Part shown: positions 21,373 to 30,760 of the stretch, piece after piece
Layout: each line of letters starts with the position of its first letter
Numbering within the stretch: position 1 is the stretch's first letter
DNA from: Peribacillus frigoritolerans
Lineage (GTDB): Bacteria; Bacillota; Bacilli; Bacillales; DSM-1321
Assembly: GCA_030562215.1 (NCBI GenBank)
Contig: JAUPFL010000001.1
Location: 2,096,501 to 2,160,500 of the forward strand
DNA: 64,000 bases
Direction: 5' to 3'
Position numbers and translations under genes: made by a program
Notes under the pieces: generated by a model
The model's database searches: none
Told to the model about the DNA's origin: nothing
The model's input: the letters and a program-made list of their open reading frames with translations, nothing else

Positions 21373-22162
21373 ATCATTGAAGAACATCGCAATCAAGGAA
21401 TTGCTGCTACAACTTGCGGACGATGACTTCATCCATTCATACCGTGGTGCAGAATGGCTTGGACTCGCACCGCATATCGAAGAAGATGTTGCATCCGCTT
21501 CGATCTCTCAAGACACGATGGGGCATGCAGCCATTTATTATAAGTTACTTGAAGAACTCGGTGAAGGGGATGCTGATAAGCTGGCTCACGACCGTCCCGC
21601 CAAGGAACGGCGCAATGCGATCATTCTCGAATTGGTCAATGGCCCTGGTAACTATATGAAAGACCCGGATTATGATTGGGCGTTTGCGGTAGTGCGGAAT
21701 TATTTTTATACCCAAGCCAAAGCGATTAAGGTTCAATCCCTTCATTCATGTTCATATGAACCGCTTGCTGAAGTGGCCCAAAAGGTACAAATGGAACTTT
21801 ACTATCATTTGATGCACTGGAAAACATGGTTCGTCCAATTGCTGGGATCTGGCCACTTGGAAGCGGTTTCGAGAATGAAAGCGGCTATTGGGAAAACAAT
21901 GCCGGATTTTGCTGGAATATTTTCACTGGGGCAATATGGGGAAGAAATGATTGAGCTCGGCTTGATAGAGAGCGAAGCTGACTTACAGAAAAAATGGATC
22001 GAGGCTATCACCCCAATTTTTGAAAGTGTAGGCTTGGCAACAACTATTGAAATAGGAATGGCAAGAGGTGATGGCCGTAATGGCCAGCATACGGAAGATT
22101 TGGAAAAGGCGCTAAAAACGTTAAGTGAAGTGTACGCAACAGATAAAGTAGCTTCATGGTGA
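21362..22162 (+). CDS. paaC: Phenylacetyl-CoA epoxidase subunit PaaC
   Basis: 266-residue ferritin-like structural partner of PaaA, intact. Helical segments include LLLQLADDDFIHSYRGAEWLG, ASISQDTMGHAAIYYKLLEEL and VQMELYYHLMHWKTWF. The start ATG 21362 lies inside the paaB end. The catalytic centre is in PaaA; PaaC helps dock the protein partner and stabilise the complex. Confidence 0.9.
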   Translation: MKNKSLKNIAIKELLLQLADDDFIHSYRGAEWLGLAPHIEEDVASASISQDTMGHAAIYYKLLEELGEGDADKLAHDRPAKERRNAIILELVNGPGNYMKDPDYDWAFAVVRNYFYTQAKAIKVQSLHSCSYEPLAEVAQKVQMELYYHLMHWKTWFVQLLGSGHLEAVSRMKAAIGKTMPDFAGIFSLGQYGEEMIELGLIESEADLQKKWIEAITPIFESVGLATTIEIGMARGDGRNGQHTEDLEKALKTLSEVYATDKVASW

Positions 22163-22186
22163 ATCAATAGAAAGGGGAGGGGTACC

Positions 22187-22682
22187 ATGGCGACCGTACA
22201 GTTAAACACAGAAGAAATATATAAGCTCCTGGAAGACGTTAAAGATCCCGAAATCGATACAGTAAGTATTCTGGATTTAGGGATGGTTGAAGACGTGACG
22301 GTTTCGGGCCAGGACGTCTCGGTAAAAATGCTGCCAACTTTTCTAGGGTGCCCGGCATTGTCGATCATTCAAAAAAATGTGGAATCAGCCCTTCGACAGC
22401 TTCCTGCCGTAAAAAATGTAAGTGTGGAATTTTTACGTTCCCCTTCCTGGACATCCGATCGAATTACGGAAAAGGGGAAAGCTGGATTGAAGGTTTTCGG
22501 AATCTCCTCCTCCTCGACAAATGAAAAGTGATGGATCATGGCATGTGGATTGCCCATATTGTGAATCGACATATGTCACGATGGAAAATATCTTCGGTCC
22601 TACTGCCTGCCGCAGCATTTTATATTGTAAAGCATGCAAAAATCCGTTCGAAGCGATGAAGCCGATGATAAAAATAATCTAA
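22187..22682 (+). CDS. paaD: Epoxidase maturation/assembly subunit PaaD, split into two overlapping frames
   Basis: The first frame (22187-22531, 114 residues) is a MIP18/DUF59-type domain: VKDPEIDTVSILDLGMVEDV and the Cys of FLGCPALSIIQ. The second frame (22521-22682, 53 residues from ATG 22521) is the C-terminal PaaD zinc ribbon with CPYC and CKAC pairs around FGPTACRSI. The frames overlap by 11 bases. Unlike most breaks here, joining them needs one base removed (or two added), and the second part has its own ATG, so this may be a natural two-gene split. No RBS precedes that ATG. PaaD is thought to help assemble the di-iron centre. Confidence 0.8.
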
Positions 22683-22700
22683 TAAAATGGAGGTTATAAA

Positions 22701-23006
22701 ATGGTAAAGTTAATCGCCCTATACAAACAACCTGAAAATAAGGAAGAGTTCGATGAGCACTATTTCAATGTACATGGTCCGATAACGGAAAAAATTCCAG
22801 GTCTTCAAAAAATGGAGGTCACTAAAATTGTAGGGACCCCAATGGGTAAAGACTCCGAGTATTACATTCTTTGTGAAATGTATTATGAAGACCACGAAGC
22901 ATTGCAGCAAGGAATGCGTTCGCCGGAAGGAAAAGCATCAGGGAAGGACCTAATGGGCTTTGCCGGGAAACTTGTAACGATGATGATCGGCGAAGAAATG
23001 AAATGA
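22701..23006 (+). CDS. EthD family protein
   Basis: 101 residues, intact, a dimeric alpha-beta barrel-type EthD domain (KEEFDEHYFNVHGPITEKIPGLQ; YYILCEMYYEDHEAL). RBS GGAGG precedes ATG 22701. The stop overlaps the next hydratase start by four bases (ATGA). EthD proteins accompany oxygenase pathways, but no firm reaction is known; a role in handling the unstable epoxide/oxepin intermediates is a guess from position. Confidence 0.8.
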   Translation: MVKLIALYKQPENKEEFDEHYFNVHGPITEKIPGLQKMEVTKIVGTPMGKDSEYYILCEMYYEDHEALQQGMRSPEGKASGKDLMGFAGKLVTMMIGEEMK

Positions 23007-23778
23007 ATGCGCTTCAATTCATTGAAACGTCAATCGCGGAAGGCATTGGCTATATCTTCTTAAATCGGCCGAAGCAACTGAATGCGCTTAACAGGAAAAT
23101 GGTTAGGGAAATAGTTTCAACCATGGAAGAGTTCGACCGGGACCCACAAGTGAAGGTGATCTTGCTATCGGGCAATGGAAAAGCATTTTCCGCTGGAGCT
23201 GATATTGACGAGATGGTGAACGATGACCCAATCAGTATGGAGTTAACGAACCAATTTGCCGATTGGGACCGAATAAGCCTAGTCAAGAAGCCTGTAATTG
23301 GTGCTGTTAAAAGCTTTGTATTCGGTGGTGGTTTTGAACTTGCTTTATCCTGTGATTTCCTGATTGCCGCCAGTGATACCCAGTTTTCCTTTCCTGAAGT
23401 GACACTAGGGGTCATGCCTGGGGCAGGAGGAACCCAAAGGTTGACGAAATTGGTAGGCAAGACGAAGGCACTTGAATGGATATTGACGGCTGAAAGGATA
23501 AAGGCAAAGACAGCCCTGCAATATGGTTTCATCAATAAGATCGTGGCACCTGAATTGTTGATGGAAGAATCGATTGATTTTGCTAGAAAGATAGCAATGC
23601 AACCCCGTTGGCAGTGAGGCTGATCAAAGAATCCATCAATAAGGCCGTTGATTATTCCTTAAATGAGGGCATGCAATTTGAACGGAAGAACTTCTATATC
23701 CTTTTCGCATCTGAGGACCAAAAAGAAGGAATGAATGCATTTGTTGAAAAAAGGGAGCCGAAATTTACAGGCCGATAA
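23003..23778 (+). CDS. Enoyl-CoA hydratase/isomerase, frameshifted near the C-terminus
   Basis: Crotonase-fold enzyme of about 258 residues. The N-terminal part has RPKQLNALNRKMV, the oxyanion-hole segment SAGADIDEM, and GGGFELALSCDFLIA with GVMPGAGGTQRLTKLVG (catalytic-Glu-type positions replaced or not cannot be judged safely). A lost C in the run 23603-23606 truncates it; repaired it continues PLAVRLIKESINKAVDYSL and ends FVEKREPKFTGR at 23778. It is the first of three hydratases in the cluster and is most like PaaF. Confidence 0.82.
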
Positions 23779-23788
23779 GGGGTGCTCT

Positions 23789-24559
23789 ATGTACAAAACG
23801 ATCAAATATAGGGTTGAAAATGGAGTGGCTTGGCTTACTTTGAACCGCCCTGATAAACTTAATGCCTTTACGTCTCAAATGAATAAGGAAATACGGAAAG
23901 CGATCAAAATATCTGCGGGGTCAGATGAAGTGCGGGCCATAATCATTACAGGGGAAGGCAGGGCCTTTTGTTCGGGGCAGGATTTATCGGATGTTGACGA
24001 GGACATGAATTTAGGCCAGATGCTGCTTGATGACTACGGTCCGATGATGGAGCAATTAGCAAACTGTGAAAAACCGATCATTGCAGCAGTCAATGGAGTG
24101 GCTGCAGGAGCTGGTTTCAGCCTGGCGCTGGCATGCGATTTTCGGCTTGTTTCTGAAAAAGCTAGTTTTTTAAATGCCTTTGTCAATATCGGATTGATTC
24201 CTGATTCGGGGAATCTGTATTACCTTTCGCGAATCGTTGGTCATGCGAAGGCCTTGGAATTATCTATATTGGGGGAAAAGGTTCCGGCTAGCGAGGCGAA
24301 AAATATCGGCCTCGCTACAAAAGTGATCGGTGTGGATGAATGGAACGAGCAATTGAAAGCCTTTGCAGAGAATATCGCAAACAAACCAACGAAGGCAATC
24401 GGATTAATCAAAAGATACTTAGAGGCGTCCTATCATCTTTCATTGGAAGAATACTTAAAAGAAGCGGAGGGGCAGCGCATTGCTGGCTTAACGAAGGATT
24501 ATGCAGAAGGTGTGGCAGCATTCACTGAAAAAAGGAAAGCTCAATTCATAGGCAAATAA
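23789..24559 (+). CDS. paaG: Enoyl-CoA hydratase/isomerase, PaaG-like
   Basis: 256 residues, intact. Crotonase motifs: RPDKLNAFTSQMNKEI, FCSGQDLSDVDEDMNLGQML, AAVNGVAAGAGFSLALACDF and IGLIPDSGNLYYLSRIVG. The SGQDL form and the loss of the usual second Glu pattern fit PaaG, the 1,2-epoxyphenylacetyl-CoA isomerase that forms the oxepin. ATG 23789 follows AAGGGG; the upstream in-frame ATG lies inside the previous gene and is rejected. Confidence 0.82.
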   Translation: MYKTIKYRVENGVAWLTLNRPDKLNAFTSQMNKEIRKAIKISAGSDEVRAIIITGEGRAFCSGQDLSDVDEDMNLGQMLLDDYGPMMEQLANCEKPIIAAVNGVAAGAGFSLALACDFRLVSEKASFLNAFVNIGLIPDSGNLYYLSRIVGHAKALELSILGEKVPASEAKNIGLATKVIGVDEWNEQLKAFAENIANKPTKAIGLIKRYLEASYHLSLEEYLKEAEGQRIAGLTKDYAEGVAAFTEKRKAQFIGK

Positions 24560-24582
24560 TATAGAAAAGGGAGTGGGATTAC

Positions 24583-26103
24583 ATGGTTAGAGTACAGGAG
24601 GCGGCATTTGAAAAAGCGGAAATGAAGCGGGATTATTATCATCTGATCATAAATGGAGAAAGAGTGGAAAGCTCTGATGGTTCCACAATTGATGCGTACA
24701 ATCCTGCGACTGGTGAAATCATTGCCAAGGTAGCAAAGGCGACCAAGGAAGATGCAGAAAAAGCTGTTCAAGCTGCACGTGAAGCATTTGATAATGGGAA
24801 ATGGAAGAGGACTCCGATTAATAAACGTTCACGTGTTTTGAACAAAATTGCAGCAATCATGCGTTCACGCTTTAATGAATTGGTTGAATTGGAGGTACTG
24901 AACAGCGGCAAATCCATTTCTGCAGCGCAAGGGCAAGTCATGCAGGCAATTGAAGATTTCGAGTTTTATGCAGGAGCCATAGTTGCACACCGCGGATCTG
25001 TAAATAATGTGCCTGGTCAATTCCATAACTATACGGAAAAAGAGCCAGTAGGTGTATGTGCCCAAATCATCCCATGGAATTACCCTATGATGATGGCAGC
25101 GTGGAAAATTGCACCTGCAATCGCAGTTGGCTGTTCAGTCATTGTTAAGCCAGCTTCGTTAACGCCGCTGACGGCCATTCTATTAGGGGAAATCTGTTTA
25201 GAAGCCGGTGTCCCTTCAGGCGTGGTCAATATCATTCCAGGTCCTGGATCGGACGTGGGGAATTACCTTGTTCAGCATCCGAAAGTGAATAAGGTCGCCT
25301 TCACGGGTTCTACGCCAATCGGCCGGGATCTTATGGGCAAGGCTTCACAGACATTAAAAAGGGTCACATTGGAGCTTGGCGGTAAGTCCCCTAATATTGT
25401 TTTTGAAGATGCAGACCTTGAAGCGGCCATCGATGGATCATTGTATGGAATTTTCTATAATACTGGGCAGTCTTGCGAAGCTAGATCCCGTTTATACGTT
25501 CACAAAGACATATACGATGAGTTCGTTGCCAGATTCGTAGAAAAAACGAAAAAATTGAAATTGGGCAATCCGCTCGACAAAGAAACTCACGTCGGTGCAG
25601 TCATAGATCAAGGGCAATTGGATGTCATCGACAATTATGTACAATCTGCCATTACTGATGGAGCAAAGATCCTGACAGGAGGAAAGCCAGCGGTCATTGA
25701 AGGTTTCGAAAACGGTTATTGGTATGAGCCGACGGTCATAGCGAATGTCAATCATGAAATGGATGTAGTGAAAGAGGAAATATTCGGGCCGGTCGTTGTC
25801 ATAATGAAATTCAAAGATGAAAAAGAAGCTGTGAGGCTCGCGAATGATACGGAATTCGGTTTGGGTTCAGCCTTATGGACAAAAGATGGCGGGCGTGCGA
25901 CTAGAGTGGCCAATCAAATAGAAGCGGGAATCGTCATGGTGAATTGCCCATTCTCCGCATTTCCTGGAACACCTTTCGGAGGGTATAAACAATCAGGATT
26001 CGGCAGGGAACTTTGCATTGAAACACTTGATCTTTATACAGAAACGAAAAGCATCATTTCCTATCATGGAAGCCGTCCCTTAAATCCCTTTGGAATTCAA
26101 TAA
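24583..26103 (+). CDS. Aldehyde dehydrogenase (phenylacetate cluster)
   Basis: NAD(P)-dependent aldehyde dehydrogenase of 506 residues, intact. Motifs: IIPWNYPMMMAAWKIAPAI, the NAD-site GFTGSTPIG-like VAFTGSTPIGRDLM, catalytic Glu in LELGGKSPNIVF and catalytic Cys in NTGQSCEARSRLYV. It has no C-terminal hydratase domain, so it can only supply the dehydrogenase half of the PaaZ reaction (oxidising the ring-opened semialdehyde). It could also oxidise phenylacetaldehyde. RBS AAAGGGAGTG precedes ATG 24583. Confidence 0.88.
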   Translation: MVRVQEAAFEKAEMKRDYYHLIINGERVESSDGSTIDAYNPATGEIIAKVAKATKEDAEKAVQAAREAFDNGKWKRTPINKRSRVLNKIAAIMRSRFNELVELEVLNSGKSISAAQGQVMQAIEDFEFYAGAIVAHRGSVNNVPGQFHNYTEKEPVGVCAQIIPWNYPMMMAAWKIAPAIAVGCSVIVKPASLTPLTAILLGEICLEAGVPSGVVNIIPGPGSDVGNYLVQHPKVNKVAFTGSTPIGRDLMGKASQTLKRVTLELGGKSPNIVFEDADLEAAIDGSLYGIFYNTGQSCEARSRLYVHKDIYDEFVARFVEKTKKLKLGNPLDKETHVGAVIDQGQLDVIDNYVQSAITDGAKILTGGKPAVIEGFENGYWYEPTVIANVNHEMDVVKEEIFGPVVVIMKFKDEKEAVRLANDTEFGLGSALWTKDGGRATRVANQIEAGIVMVNCPFSAFPGTPFGGYKQSGFGRELCIETLDLYTETKSIISYHGSRPLNPFGIQ

Positions 26104-26107
26104 AACA

Positions 26108-26200
26108 AAAAAATAGGCGGCTGGCTGAAAGGTATGTCGGAAAAGTAATTCAGGTATGGTTGAATGCTGATCTGATTCATCCGCAGCCAGCCCTATTTAT
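26108..26200 (+). terminator. Hairpin after the aldehyde dehydrogenase gene
   Basis: GCGGCTGGCT near 26117 and AGCCAGCC near 26187 can close a long hairpin whose distal side is followed by TATTTATTTTT. Probably an internal terminator or attenuator between the aldehyde dehydrogenase gene and paaH. Confidence 0.45.
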
Positions 26201-26221
26201 TTTTGAAGGAGGAATGAACGA

Positions 26222-27094
26222 ATGATTAGTAATCTAGTGATTGTCGGATCTGGTGTCATGGGCAGGGGAATAGCTTATGTAGGGGCAATAGGAGGCTTTA
26301 ATGTAGTATTGGTGGATGTAAATCAGGATGCTTTGGAAAGTGCAAGAAACGAGATCGATTCCATTTTTGAGAAGGGTGTGCGCTACCAAAAAATCACCGA
26401 GGAAGAAGCGGCAGATGCAAAAAGCAGATTTACCTATTCTACCAATTTGAAAGAATCGGCAGCATATGCCGACTTGATCATAGAGGCAGTTCCGGAAAAG
26501 GCGGAAATTAAGAGGGCAGTCTTCGAAACGATTGAAGTCCATGCAAAAGAAGATTGTTACTTTGCAACCAATACTTCCACGATGAGTCCGACAGAAATTG
26601 CTTCTTATGGAAAGCGCCCCGAAAAAACGATTGCCATGCATTTTTTCAATCCTGTACAAAAGATGCCGCTCGTTGAAATTGTACGTGGTCTTGAAACAAG
26701 CGATGAAACGGCAGCCATAATAAAAGAGGTAGCCCAAAAAATGGGGAAAGAAACTGTAGTCATAAATGAATTCCCTGGGTTTGTAACCAGCAGGATCAGC
26801 TGTTTGGTAGGTAATGAAGCGTTCTTTATGCTTCAAGAAGGATTAGGAACACCAGAAGAAATCGATAAGGCAATAAAGTTAGGGCTGAATTACCCAATGG
26901 GACCGTTTGAGCTAGGCGATTTGGTGGGATTGGATGCCCGTTTGAATAATTTAAAATACCTACATAGTAAACTTGGTGAGAAATACCGCCCTGCTCCCCT
27001 TCTTGAACAGTATGTTAAAGCTGGCAGGCTCGGCCGTAAGTCAGGGAAAGGTGTGTACGATTATACAAAAGATGGCGAGCTGGTGAGGAAATGA
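26222..27094 (+). CDS. paaH: 3-hydroxyacyl-CoA dehydrogenase
   Basis: 290-residue, single-domain 3-hydroxybutyryl/3-hydroxyadipyl-CoA dehydrogenase, intact. Rossmann glycine motif IVGSGVMGRGIAYVGA at the N-terminus, EAVPEKAEIK, the TNTSTMSPTEIA serine segment, HFFNPVQKMPLVEIV (catalytic His) and C-terminal NYPMGPFELGDLVGLD. RBS GAAGGAGGAA precedes ATG 26222. The stop overlaps the thiolase start (ATGA). It would oxidise 3-hydroxyadipyl-CoA in the late part of the pathway. Confidence 0.9.
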   Translation: MISNLVIVGSGVMGRGIAYVGAIGGFNVVLVDVNQDALESARNEIDSIFEKGVRYQKITEEEAADAKSRFTYSTNLKESAAYADLIIEAVPEKAEIKRAVFETIEVHAKEDCYFATNTSTMSPTEIASYGKRPEKTIAMHFFNPVQKMPLVEIVRGLETSDETAAIIKEVAQKMGKETVVINEFPGFVTSRISCLVGNEAFFMLQEGLGTPEEIDKAIKLGLNYPMGPFELGDLVGLDARLNNLKYLHSKLGEKYRPAPLLEQYVKAGRLGRKSGKGVYDYTKDGELVRK

Positions 27095-28298
27095 AGGATG
27101 TTGTGATCATTGATGCTGTGAGAACACCAATCGGAAGATATAAAGGCGCATTGAAAAGCGTTCGCCCGGATGACCTCGGTGCAATTGTAATCAAGGCGCT
27201 GATAGATCGCAATCCAGAGCTGCCGGCTGATCAAATTGAGGATGTCATTTTCGGGAATGCAAATCAAGCAGGGGAGGATAATCGCGATGTGGCCCGGATG
27301 TCCGCTCTTTTAGCTGGTCTTCCGGTAAATGTAGCTGGAACGACAATAAATCGTTTATGTGGATCCGGACTGGATGCCGTTATGTATGCTGCACGCTCCA
27401 TTGCTGTTGGTGAAGGAGATATTTATATCGCGGGCGGTACTGAAAGCATGACAAGGGCGCCGTACGTCATGGCCAAACCTGAGAGTGAATTTCCACGGGG
27501 TTCAATGGAGCTTCAGGATACTACGATCGGATGGCGCTTCACGAATGAGAAACTTAAAGAAATGTATGGCACGGATTCCATGCCTCAAACGGCTGAAAAC
27601 GTCGCCCGGCGTTTTTCGGTTTCAAGGGAGGACCAAGATCAATTCGCGTATCAAAGCCAGCAAAAGGCGAAAAACGCAGTGGAAAATGAGCGTTTCATTA
27701 ATGAGATCGTACCTGTTCGATATACGGATCGTAAAGGGAATGAGGTCATTTTCGATAAAGATGAACACCCACGTCCTGACACGACCATCGAAAAGCTGGA
27801 AAAACTCAAACCAATCTTTAAAGGCGGCACTGTAACCGCCGGTAATGCTTCAGGTGTAAATGATGGAGCCTCGGCATTACTTTTGATGAGTGCAGAAAAA
27901 GCACGGGAGCTTGGATTGAAGCCTCTGGCCAAATATGTTGTAGGGGCGGTAGCCGGCTTGGAACCGTCCATTATGGGCCTTGGTCCGATTCATGCCACTA
28001 AAAAAGCATTGGAAAGGGCAAGTCTGACGATTGAAGACATCGGGCTAGTGGAATTGAATGAAGCATTCGCTTCCCAATCCTTGAGTGCATCCGCCAATTG
28101 AAATTGGATCAGGAGAAAGTGAATGTCAACGGCGGTGCAATAGCGTTTGGCCATCCACTCGGTGCAAGCGGGGCGCGTATTTTAACAACACTTGTCCACG
28201 AAATGAAAAAGCGGAAAGTACGCTATGGTCTTGCGACAATGTGTGTGGGTGTCGGCCAAGGCATATCCGCCATTATAGAAAATATTGAAAAAGATTGA
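27091..28298 (+). CDS. paaJ: Acetyl-CoA acyltransferase (beta-ketoadipyl-CoA thiolase type), frameshifted
   Basis: Thiolase of about 402 residues that cleaves 3-oxoacyl-CoA products to acetyl-CoA and succinyl-CoA. Active-site Cys in [35 protein letters not shown] in the middle, His in [15 protein letters not shown] and the second Cys in [11 protein letters not shown] lost G at about 28083-28085 breaks the frame; adding it gives [20 protein letters not shown] and continues to 28298. Start overlaps paaH by four bases. Confidence 0.88.
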
Positions 28299-28299
28299 T

Positions 28300-28346
28300 T
28301 ATGGGCATGGCCCTTATTGATTTTATCTGCATAAGGGTCATTTTTT
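28300..28346 (+). terminator. Terminator after the thiolase gene
   Basis: ATGGCCCTTAT pairs with ATAAGGGTCAT across a short loop and is followed by TTTTTTC. It separates the thiolase from the third hydratase. Confidence 0.65.
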
Positions 28347-28365
28347 CAAAAAGGGGAGGAGACTC

Positions 28366-29141
28366 ATGTCCAAGGTTATTTATAAAGTGATAAATCAAAT
28401 CGGCTATATAACAGTGAATCGGCCCGACGTATTGAACTGCTTCGACTATGAGACACTATATGAACTGCAGGAAGTCATCGATGCAGTTTATTATGACGGC
28501 GATATCCGTGTCGTCATTTTCACCGGTGCAGGGGAAAAAGCATTCAGCGCGGGAGCTGATTTGAAAGAAAGGAAGTCTTTGAATGATGCCGAAGTAAGAA
28601 GGAACGTTAAGGCGATTCGCGATGTTTTTAATAGTATCGCAGGGCTTCCGCAGCCGACAATAGCTGCCGTCAATGGATATGCATTGGGGGAGGGTTTGAA
28701 TGGCTGCTTTCATGTGACTTTGCAATTGCTGCGGAAGGTGTTTCTTTGGGGCTCACCGAAACTAGCTGGGCCATTATTCCTGGGGCAGGCGGGACACAGC
28801 GGCTGCCGAGATTGATTGGGGAAATGAAAGCGAAGGAATTGATTTTCACCGCTAAAAAATTGACTGCAGAAGAGGCATGTCAATTAGGGATCCTTTTGAA
28901 GGTCGTGCCAAGGGATCAACTAATGCCAGCCTGTGAGGAATTGGCAGCCAATATCATGAAAAACGGGCCGATTGCAGTCAAACAAGCCAAATATGCGATT
29001 AACCAAGGAATGAATACGGACTTGCAAACCGGAATGGCCATAGAAGGAAAAGCCTATGAATTGACCATCCCGACTCAAGATAGATCGGAAGCGCTCCTAG
29101 CATTTAGTGAACGGAGAAAAGCACGATTTATTGGTGAATAA
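28366..29141 (+). CDS. Enoyl-CoA hydratase/isomerase, frameshifted
   Basis: Third crotonase-fold enzyme of the cluster, about 259 residues. N-terminal GYITVNRPDVLNCFDYETL, SAGADLKERKSL and TIAAVNGYALGG; then, after restoring one G in the run 28686-28690, a GGFEWLLSCDFAIAAEG-type stretch and WAIIPGAGGTQRLPRLIG. RBS AAGGGGAGGAG precedes ATG 28366. It may be the ring-opening or beta-oxidation hydratase that replaces the missing hydratase domain of PaaZ; this is inference. Confidence 0.82.
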
Positions 29142-29217
29142 TATTGCGCTTTCATTTTAAAAAGATATAATAATTATTATGTCTTCCGTGTGAAAATAGT
29201 AACAATGTTAGGACGAG

Positions 29218-30108
29218 GTGAGAAAGATAGGTACTAATACACAATCCATGATTTTTACAATATACGGCGATTATATCCGTAACTATGGAAATAAAATCTG
29301 GATAGGCAGTTTAATTCGTTTGTTAAAGGAATTCGGCCATAATGAGCAGGGCGTTCGTGTAGCCGTTTCACGAATGGTCAAGCAAGGGTGGATTCAGTCA
29401 GAGAAGCAGGGAAATAAAAGCTATTATTTTTTGACTGATCGCGGTGTGCAGAGAATGGATGAAGCGGCCAATCGCATATATAAGATGAAACCGAATGAAT
29501 GGGACGGTAAATGGCGTATCTTAATGTACACGATCCCTGAAGATAAGCGGCAATTACGGGATGATCTCCGTAAAGAATTATTATGGAGCGGGTTTGGCAG
29601 TTTTTCTAGTGGTTGCTGGATTTCCCCCAATGATTTGGAGAAACAAATCAATCGCTTGATCGACAAATATGACATAGATGAATATGTTGATTTTTTCATT
29701 TCGGAGTACAAAGGTCCAAAAGAAAACCAATCGCTTGTAGAGAAGAGCTGGCATTTAGAAGAGATTGAAAATAAATATGAAGAATTCATCGAGAAATACA
29801 GCAAACAATTCATCGTTCATCAAAGCATCATTGGCAGGGGAGAAATGTCCGATGCTGATTGTTTTGTGGAACGAACGAACTTGGTGCATGAATACCGTAA
29901 ATTTTTATTTATCGATCCGGGCCTGCCAAAGGAACTTCTGCCTTCTAAGTGGAATGGGAATCATGCTGCTCTTTTATTTAGCCAGTATTATCAAGTCTTG
30001 GCTGAACCAGCAAGCCGTTTCTTTGAAAGCGTATTTCAGGAAAACAATGATTTATGCCGGAAAGATGAAACCTATGATGCCAAGGACCATCCACTTATCA
30101 TTAAGTGA
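29218..30108 (+). CDS. paaX: Phenylacetate operon repressor PaaX
   Basis: 296 residues, intact. PaaX family: N-terminal winged helix (TQSMIFTIYGDYIRNYGNKI; IGSLIRLLKEFGHNEQGVRVAVSRM), a central PaaX domain (WDGKWRILMYTIPEDKRQLRD; LLWSGFGSFSSGCWISP) and the C-terminal PaaX region. PaaX repressors are released by phenylacetyl-CoA. The start GTG 29218 is used because the frame has a stop at 29209; its RBS (AGGA) is weak. Expected to control the two operator-like sites at 17923 and 19998. Confidence 0.9.
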   Translation: MRKIGTNTQSMIFTIYGDYIRNYGNKIWIGSLIRLLKEFGHNEQGVRVAVSRMVKQGWIQSEKQGNKSYYFLTDRGVQRMDEAANRIYKMKPNEWDGKWRILMYTIPEDKRQLRDDLRKELLWSGFGSFSSGCWISPNDLEKQINRLIDKYDIDEYVDFFISEYKGPKENQSLVEKSWHLEEIENKYEEFIEKYSKQFIVHQSIIGRGEMSDADCFVERTNLVHEYRKFLFIDPGLPKELLPSKWNGNHAALLFSQYYQVLAEPASRFFESVFQENNDLCRKDETYDAKDHPLIIK

Positions 30109-30155
30109 AAAAGAGCTTCAGCCAGCCGTTAATGACGACTTGCCGAAGCTCTTTT
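30108..30155. terminator. Bidirectional terminator between paaX and the carbonic anhydrase gene
   Basis: AAAAGAGCTTC pairs with GAAGCTCTTTT; it starts at the paaX stop and lies just past the stop of the convergent gene. Confidence 0.75.
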
Positions 30156-30172
30156 CAAATTCCTTGCAATAA

Positions 30173-30685
30173 TTAATCAAGTATCCCTTTGAAGTCTTTC
30201 CCTTTTTGAACATATGTATCGATGGAAAGTTGGATCAATTCAAGATCTTTATTATTCAATCGGCGAACGACTTTCCCCGGGGAACCAATAACCAGTGAAC
30301 GTGGAGGTATGATTTTGCCAGAGGAAATCAATGTGTTCGCTCCGACGATGCATTCTTCGCCGATCTCTACATTATCCAATATCGTGGAACCCATACCAAT
30401 AATGGATCGTTTGCCTATTTTACAACCATGCAGGATGACATTGTGACCAACCGTCACTTCATCTTCAATGACAACCGGGCATCCTTCAAATAAATGAATG
30501 GTGGAGTTATCTTGAATACTGCATTTTTCCCCTATTGTAATTGAATCTTCATCACCGCGCAGTACCGCATTAAACCAAATGGTCGAGTCTTTCCCAATCG
30601 AAATATCACCGATTAAATGAGCACCAGGTGCGACGAAAACGGTATCATCAATGGATGGTTTTTTATTATTGTACGGAATAATCAT
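30173..30685 (-). CDS. Gamma-carbonic anhydrase family protein (PaaY/YrdA-like)
   Basis: 170-residue left-handed beta-helix protein made of hexapeptide repeats, intact. Zinc-site histidines are in NSTIHLFEG and VGHNVILHGCKIG. RBS AAAAAGGAG precedes ATG 30685. In proteobacterial paa clusters the homologous PaaY is a thioesterase that clears dead-end CoA thioesters. Here it ends the cluster in the convergent direction, so either that role or plain gamma-carbonic anhydrase activity is possible. Confidence 0.82.
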   Translation of the reverse strand: MIIPYNNKKPSIDDTVFVAPGAHLIGDISIGKDSTIWFNAVLRGDEDSITIGEKCSIQDNSTIHLFEGCPVVIEDEVTVGHNVILHGCKIGKRSIIGMGSTILDNVEIGEECIVGANTLISSGKIIPPRSLVIGSPGKVVRRLNNKDLELIQLSIDTYVQKGKDFKGILD

Positions 30686-30760
30686 AGTCTCGCTCCTTTT
30701 TCAAAAAGTCTGAATTGTTTTTCTAATGAATATAGTATAACATTAAATTGACAGGGAGGG

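Noticed and set aside
26234..26836. 200-codon frame antisense to paaH
   Set aside because: Shadow of a well-supported dehydrogenase gene; no RBS and no family features.
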